Translations under genes and position numbers: made by a program
The notes under the pieces: generated by a model
Database searches by the model: none
What the model was told of the DNA's origin: nothing
What the model saw: the letters and a program-made list of their open reading frames with translations, nothing else
Part shown: one piece after another, positions 60,459 to 64,000 of the stretch
Numbering within the stretch: the stretch's first letter is position 1
Layout: each line of letters begins with the position of its first letter
From: Candidatus Devosia phytovorans
GTDB taxonomy: Bacteria > Pseudomonadota > Alphaproteobacteria > Rhizobiales > Devosiaceae
DNA length: 64,000 nt
NCBI GenBank assembly: GCA_029202405.1
Contig: CP119312.1
Coordinates: 3,043,001 to 3,107,000, forward strand
Direction: 5' to 3'

Positions 60459-60493
60459 GTAACGGATATAGCATGGCAGTGGCGCCGTTACAA
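60459..60493 (-). promoter_or_regulatory. promoter/operator of the MazEF-like module
   Basis: On the minus strand TTGTAA (60493-60488), a 17-base spacer and TATATC (60470-60465) precede the ATG at 60458. Inverted repeats GTAACGG and CCGTTAC (60459-60465 and 60485-60491) cover both elements, a natural site for antitoxin autorepression. Confidence 0.6.
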
Positions 60494-60519
60494 CTTTGTT
60501 ATAACAGCGCCACAACTTC

Positions 60520-61824
60520 CTACTGCCGCGGATCGAAGCCTTCCGGGGTGACTTCGAGCTTTGGCTCAAAGCTGTCGGCGATGGCTTTCCAGTCGACGAA
60601 TTTGAAATTGGTCGATGCCACTTCGCCGTCGAGCCCGTTGAGATCGCCTGCATAGCCGTCCTGGGTGATGAAGAGGCCGTTTTCAAAACCGGGCAGGCCG
60701 AGCGAGATGACGTCCGCACCATCGCTTTCCTGGACAGCATCCATATCGCCGGAGGCAGAAACGCGGAAGGCGCCGAGCAGGGTCATGCCATCGGTGATGT
60801 CGAAAGCGGCGAAGCTGTCGTCATAGGGGGCGTCGGGAGACGGGGCATCGCCATGGGCGCCGCCCTGGCTGGAGGCAATGAGGTATTTTGTGCCGCTGGC
60901 CGCATAGTAGATGCTGAGACCTTCGACGTCGCGCGAGATGACGCTGTCAGGATTGTTGAACGGGCTGGCCGACGAGCCGCGCGTGGCATAGGCGAGGACG
61001 GGTTCGCCGCCGGTGACGGACACTGTCCAGATGCCGACGTCTTCCTGGCCGGCGTAGATCGTGCCGGTGGTACGGTCGATCACCGTGCCTTCGAACTGCG
61101 GGCTGAAATCGAGCAGCGGATCGTCCTCGTTTTCGATCCAGAGGTCCTGGCCGTCGTGGGTGGTGGGGACGCGGAAGTCGTGGTCGAGCGTTGCAGCGAC
61201 ATGACCGTTGGCCGTGGCGGCCAGCTTGAAGATACCGACGGTGGGCTGGTGGCGTTGCGTACCGACGATCCAGGTGGTGCCCGAAGCCTTGTCGTTCCAG
61301 GCGGCGAGGCCATAGACGGTGTTCTGGTCATCGACGGGATTGTCTTCGGTCGTGGCGCCGTCATTGGAATAGCGCTGCGGGAAAGCACGGCTTGCCGAAG
61401 GGTCGGTGATTTCGCTCAGCGGTTCAGCTACGGCGGGATCGATCCTCCAGGCGCGGATGATATCAAGACCGCGATCAGCGCCGATGATGAGATCGGCCTT
61501 GCTGCCGTCGTCGAGGACAAAGCCATAGACGATATCGACATTGTTGATGCGGCCGTCTTCGGCCGGCAGAATGGTCTGGATCAGGGCACCGTCGAGACCA
61601 TAGACGCGGATACCGCCATTCTTGACGGCGGTGACGACGAGGCTTTTGGCAGCATCGTCGGCGTTGACATAGATGGTCGGGTCATCAGCGTCGGCGTCGG
61701 CGTCCTCCTCGGTGAGGATGGGTGTCTGCAGCGTGGGTGCCACATCGGCGACGGTCTGGGCATGGGTAGGCAGCGCAGTGCCGGCGAGCAATGCGGCTAC
61801 TAGCAGGCTGGTCAATCTGGTCAT
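60520..61824 (-). CDS. secreted beta-propeller 3-phytase
   Basis: Ca-dependent phytate-degrading enzyme of 434 residues. ATG 61824 is preferred (GGGAG six bases upstream); ATG 61830 sits on the SD. Signal peptide MTRLTSLLVAALLAGTALPTHA. Propeller motifs: DADDPTIYVNADDAAKSLVV (first blade), NNVDIVYGFVLDDG, FEGTVIDRTTGTIYAGQEDV, DVEGLSIYYAASGTKYLIAS (typical BPP block) and FDITDGM. It would free phosphate from inositol phosphates in the periplasm or outside. A phosphate-scavenging theme with the phoR-like and ppk2 genes is suggestive only. Confidence 0.92.
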   Translation of the reverse strand: MTRLTSLLVAALLAGTALPTHAQTVADVAPTLQTPILTEEDADADADDPTIYVNADDAAKSLVVTAVKNGGIRVYGLDGALIQTILPAEDGRINNVDIVYGFVLDDGSKADLIIGADRGLDIIRAWRIDPAVAEPLSEITDPSASRAFPQRYSNDGATTEDNPVDDQNTVYGLAAWNDKASGTTWIVGTQRHQPTVGIFKLAATANGHVAATLDHDFRVPTTHDGQDLWIENEDDPLLDFSPQFEGTVIDRTTGTIYAGQEDVGIWTVSVTGGEPVLAYATRGSSASPFNNPDSVISRDVEGLSIYYAASGTKYLIASSQGGAHGDAPSPDAPYDDSFAAFDITDGMTLLGAFRVSASGDMDAVQESDGADVISLGLPGFENGLFITQDGYAGDLNGLDGEVASTNFKFVDWKAIADSFEPKLEVTPEGFDPRQ

Positions 61825-61949
61825 CGTCATCTCCCTGCGATGTCCGGAATGCTTGCGCGCCGTACACAACACCGTGATGACGGGCTAAACTGCAGCTTTT
61901 GCAAACCAGTCGCGCGAGATACAAGGGCGCCAAATCTCTGGAGCCCTTC

Positions 61950-62810
61950 ATGGCCAAACGCCGTCCTACATCCTTGCGCACGTCCGAACAGGACGTCGCG
62001 GCGTCCAAGCGGGCGCCTTCGACGCCGCAGACGGAGTCGCCGGCATTTCGGCTGGCTTTTGCCGATGATGACTTCCTGACCTCGGAAGAGGTGCGCGGGG
62101 TTCGCTTCCAGCTTGAGTATCTCAAGCCGGAGGTGCGCCTGCGCGAGCAGGGGATCAATTCGACGGTGGTGCTGTTTGGCGGCGCGCGTATTCCGGCGCC
62201 GGGCAAGCCCGCCTGGGCGGCCAAGAACGAGACCCAGAAGAAGAACCTCGAGGCGGCGTCGGTCTATTATGACGAGGCGCGGCGCTTTGCGCAGCTGGCT
62301 TCGGCGACGTCCAAAGCATTGGACTACAAGGAATTCGTGGTGACGACGGGTGGGGGGCCGGGCGTGATGGAGGCGGGCAATCGTGGAGCAGCCGATGTGG
62401 GCGCGCCGACCATCGGGCTCAATATCGTCCTGCCGCACGAACAGGCGCCCAACCATTATGTGACGCCGGAGCTGAGCTTCAACTTCCACTATTTTGCGAC
62501 GCGCAAGATCCACTTCCTGCTGCGGGCGAAATGCGTGGCGGTGTTCCCGGGCGGGTTCGGCACGCTGGACGAGTTCTTCGAAGCGCTGACGCTGATCCAG
62601 ACCAAGCGCATGGACAAGATTCCACTGTTGCTGTTTGGCGCGGAATTCTGGAGCAAGGTGATCAATTTCGAAGCGCTGGCAGAAGCCGGCACGATTGCGC
62701 CGGACGATACGCATCTGTTCAACCTGGTGGACACGGCCGAAGAGGGCTGGGAAATCGTGCGGGCGTTTTACGACCTGCCCAAAGTGGATGAGGTATTCAA
62801 GGGGGACTAA
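61950..62810 (+). CDS. LOG-family (lysine decarboxylase-like) nucleotide phosphoribohydrolase
   Basis: 286 residues from ATG 61950 with GGAG upstream. The PGGxGTxxE motif is AVFPGGFGTLDEFFEA and the preceding phosphate-loop is VVTTGGGPGVMEAGNRGA. These are signatures of TIGR00730/LOG enzymes that release free nucleobase (cytokinin-type or AMP/ppGpp-related) from nucleotides. The longer N terminus (about 90 residues before STVVLFGGARIP) is the larger LOG subtype. Convergent with pheA. Confidence 0.9.
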   Translation: MAKRRPTSLRTSEQDVAASKRAPSTPQTESPAFRLAFADDDFLTSEEVRGVRFQLEYLKPEVRLREQGINSTVVLFGGARIPAPGKPAWAAKNETQKKNLEAASVYYDEARRFAQLASATSKALDYKEFVVTTGGGPGVMEAGNRGAADVGAPTIGLNIVLPHEQAPNHYVTPELSFNFHYFATRKIHFLLRAKCVAVFPGGFGTLDEFFEALTLIQTKRMDKIPLLLFGAEFWSKVINFEALAEAGTIAPDDTHLFNLVDTAEEGWEIVRAFYDLPKVDEVFKGD

Positions 62811-62820
62811 GCCCCCTGCC

Positions 62821-63651
62821 CTACTTGTTCTCAGCGGCCGGATAGACGCCGAGCACGTGGAAGTGGTCGGTGAAGAAGCCGAGTTCTTCGAAGGCGTGCT
62901 GGACGCCGACGTCGGAGGGGTGACCCTCGATATCGGCATAGAACTGGGTGGCGGTGAAATTGCCGCCCACCATGTAGCTCTCGAGCTTGGTCATGTTGAC
63001 GCCATTGGTGGCAAAGCCGCCCATGGCCTTGTAGAGCGCGGCCGGAACGTTGCGGACGCGGAAGACGAAGGTGGTCTTGACCCTGCCATTGCCGGCGGCA
63101 GCTTCCTTTGGCGTGGGCGAGAGAACGAGGAAGCGGGTGGTGTTGTGCGCGGCGTCCTCGATATTGGAGGCCAGCACATTGAGGCCATAGATTTCGGCGG
63201 CGAAGCGCGAGGCGATGGCGGCAACGGATTTGTCGGCCTTTTGCGCAATCTCACGGGCCGAGCCGGCAGTGTCGACGGCATTGATGGTGCGGAAACCGTG
63301 CTCGGCGATGAACTTGCGGCATTGGCCCAGCGCGACCGAAAGAGACTGGACCGCCTTGATGTCATCGAGTGTTGCGCCGGGGACGGCGAGCAGGTTCATC
63401 TCGACGCGCAGGAAGGTCTCGCCGATGATGTGCAGGCCGCTTTCGGGCAGCAGGTGATGGATATCGGTGATGCGGCCATAGAGCGAGTTCTCGACCGGAA
63501 CCACGGCATAGTCGGCCTTGCCGGTCTGCACCGCATTAATGGTTTCCTCGAAGGTAACGCAGCCCATGGCCTCCTCGCCGGGGAAGACATTGTTCGCGGC
63601 GGCATGGCTGAAGGCGCCAGGTTCGCCCTGGAATGCAATCTTCTTGGTCAT
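62821..63651 (-). CDS. pheA: prephenate dehydratase
   Basis: Phenylalanine biosynthesis enzyme, 276 residues. MTKKIAFQGEPGAFSHAAAN at the start, then DYAVVPVENSLYGRITDIHH and the TRF motif in HNTTRFLVLS (catalytic Thr). The C-terminal ACT domain (VFRVRNVPAALYKAMGGFAT, NMTKLESYMVGGNFTATQF) binds Phe for feedback. No chorismate mutase domain, as in other alphaproteobacteria. Divergent from the cytochrome gene at the window edge. Confidence 0.95.
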   Translation of the reverse strand: MTKKIAFQGEPGAFSHAAANNVFPGEEAMGCVTFEETINAVQTGKADYAVVPVENSLYGRITDIHHLLPESGLHIIGETFLRVEMNLLAVPGATLDDIKAVQSLSVALGQCRKFIAEHGFRTINAVDTAGSAREIAQKADKSVAAIASRFAAEIYGLNVLASNIEDAAHNTTRFLVLSPTPKEAAAGNGRVKTTFVFRVRNVPAALYKAMGGFATNGVNMTKLESYMVGGNFTATQFYADIEGHPSDVGVQHAFEELGFFTDHFHVLGVYPAAENK

Positions 63652-63971
63652 CGGGACAGGTCCATATCTGGTCGGCGAAAGGCTTTTGAACCGGGTGCGA
63701 AAGGGAGTCAATCTAGCCCCCATTGGGCCGCTGCCTCTCAACCATAGGTCTCGTGGCCTTCTCGCCTAAAATCGCTCCACGGTAGCGATTTTCCCCAAGG
63801 GGCGGCTCGAAGTGTCACAGAGCGGCTTTGAACGGTTGCGCCGCCATAGGCTTTGCGACTATCTTCCGCGCGCGTCGGACCCTTCCGTTGAGCCGATTTT
63901 CCCCAGGGAGAATCAAAAGTTGGGCTGGGTTCGGATATCGTCCACAGGGGATGGACTGGCAGAGAGACCAA
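63652..63971. other. 320-bp divergent intergenic region, pheA / cytochrome c
   Basis: No credible protein gene. It should hold promoters for both flanking genes. A 15-base direct repeat with one mismatch, CGATTTTCCCCAAGG (63786-63800) and CGATTTTCCCCAGGG (63894-63908), is present and could be a repeated protein-binding site. The rest shows nothing I can assign. Confidence 0.45.
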
Positions 63972-64000
63972 ATGGATTCGTTCGAGCTTAACAAGATCAT
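63972..64000 (+). CDS. membrane-anchored c-type cytochrome, N terminus only (cut by window)
   Basis: ATG 63972, behind AGAGAG, begins MDSFELNKI. This is the highly conserved N-terminal start of the CycM/cytochrome c552-type signal-anchored cytochromes of alphaproteobacteria, as I recall them, which commonly lie divergent from pheA. Only nine full codons are visible, so the call rests on that short match and on gene order. Confidence 0.65.

Noticed and set aside
63738..64000. Minus-strand open frames of 61-77 codons at the right edge
   Set aside because: No SD or domain; they lie in the divergent promoter region and over the start of the cytochrome gene.

Overview
The window is a GC-rich (low-60s percent by eye) chromosomal stretch from an alphaproteobacterium of the Hyphomicrobiales (Rhizobiales). 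The best guess is Devosiaceae (Devosia/Pelagibacterium-like). Pointers are a gcrA gene with GANTC (CcrM-type) sites in its promoter region, an argD-argF-hslO order, a dapD-dapE / def-fmt-truA / recR-ybaB-dnaX-SRP RNA neighbourhood, a divergent pheA and membrane-anchored cytochrome c pair, and several Rhizobiales-style intergenic palindromes. There are no phage genes, classical insertion sequences, CRISPR arrays, rRNA or tRNA genes that I could recognise.

Layout. 1-8.2 kb: the start of a YtfQ-like sugar-binding protein, an ABC-F ATPase, a membrane diguanylate cyclase, a siderophore-interacting protein, a membrane GT2 glycosyltransferase and a LuxR solo. 8.3-12.7 kb: hslO, argF and argD, divergent from gcrA. 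12.7-13.1 kb: a compact cassette in which a GIY-YIG nuclease gene is bounded exactly by two inverted copies of a REP-like palindromic unit. 13.1-15.4 kb: a PhoR-type kinase divergent from a polyphosphate kinase 2. 15.4-22.9 kb: an amine/amino-alcohol catabolic locus (N-formylglutamate amidohydrolase family, ethanolamine-type permease, glutamine-synthetase-like ligase, aldehyde dehydrogenase, iron alcohol dehydrogenase), interrupted by a PIN-domain toxin-antitoxin module and by a head-to-head pair of the same REP-like unit. 23-28.3 kb: hexuronate/hexonate genes (uxuB-like, kdgK, an L-galactonate-dehydrogenase-like gene) plus a ring-cleavage-dioxygenase-like protein. 28.5-35.8 kb: a chemoreceptor, an ABC exporter, a lipid kinase, a 41-codon membrane peptide, an M29 aminopeptidase and a small secreted protein.

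35.9-44.3 kb is an L-fucose-type (6-deoxy sugar) regulon. L-fuconate dehydratase, an SDR dehydrogenase and a ribose-type ABC importer lie on the minus strand, divergent from an IclR regulator, a lactonase-like amidohydrolase and a TIM-barrel isomerase. 44.3-49 kb holds a PAS-GGDEF cyclase and two flavin disulfide-reductase-fold enzymes, including SthA. 49-64 kb is largely housekeeping: dapDE, truA-fmt-def, rmuC, recR-ybaB-dnaX, SRP RNA, pheA and a cytochrome c start. It also carries a MazEF-like module and a secreted beta-propeller phytase.

Four families of dispersed palindromic repeats are present: the REP-like/GIY-YIG family; a MITE-like CCTCCCCCTGATAGGGGGAGG family (3 copies); a CTCTCCCTCAAGGGGAGAG element (1 copy); and a RIME-like GCGTTxTCG family (3 copies). 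The observations I rate most worth pursuing are the GIY-YIG cassette with its inverted palindromes, and the possible gamma-glutamyl route for ethanolamine or a related amino alcohol. All functional calls rest on reading motifs and recalled family features; no database search was run.
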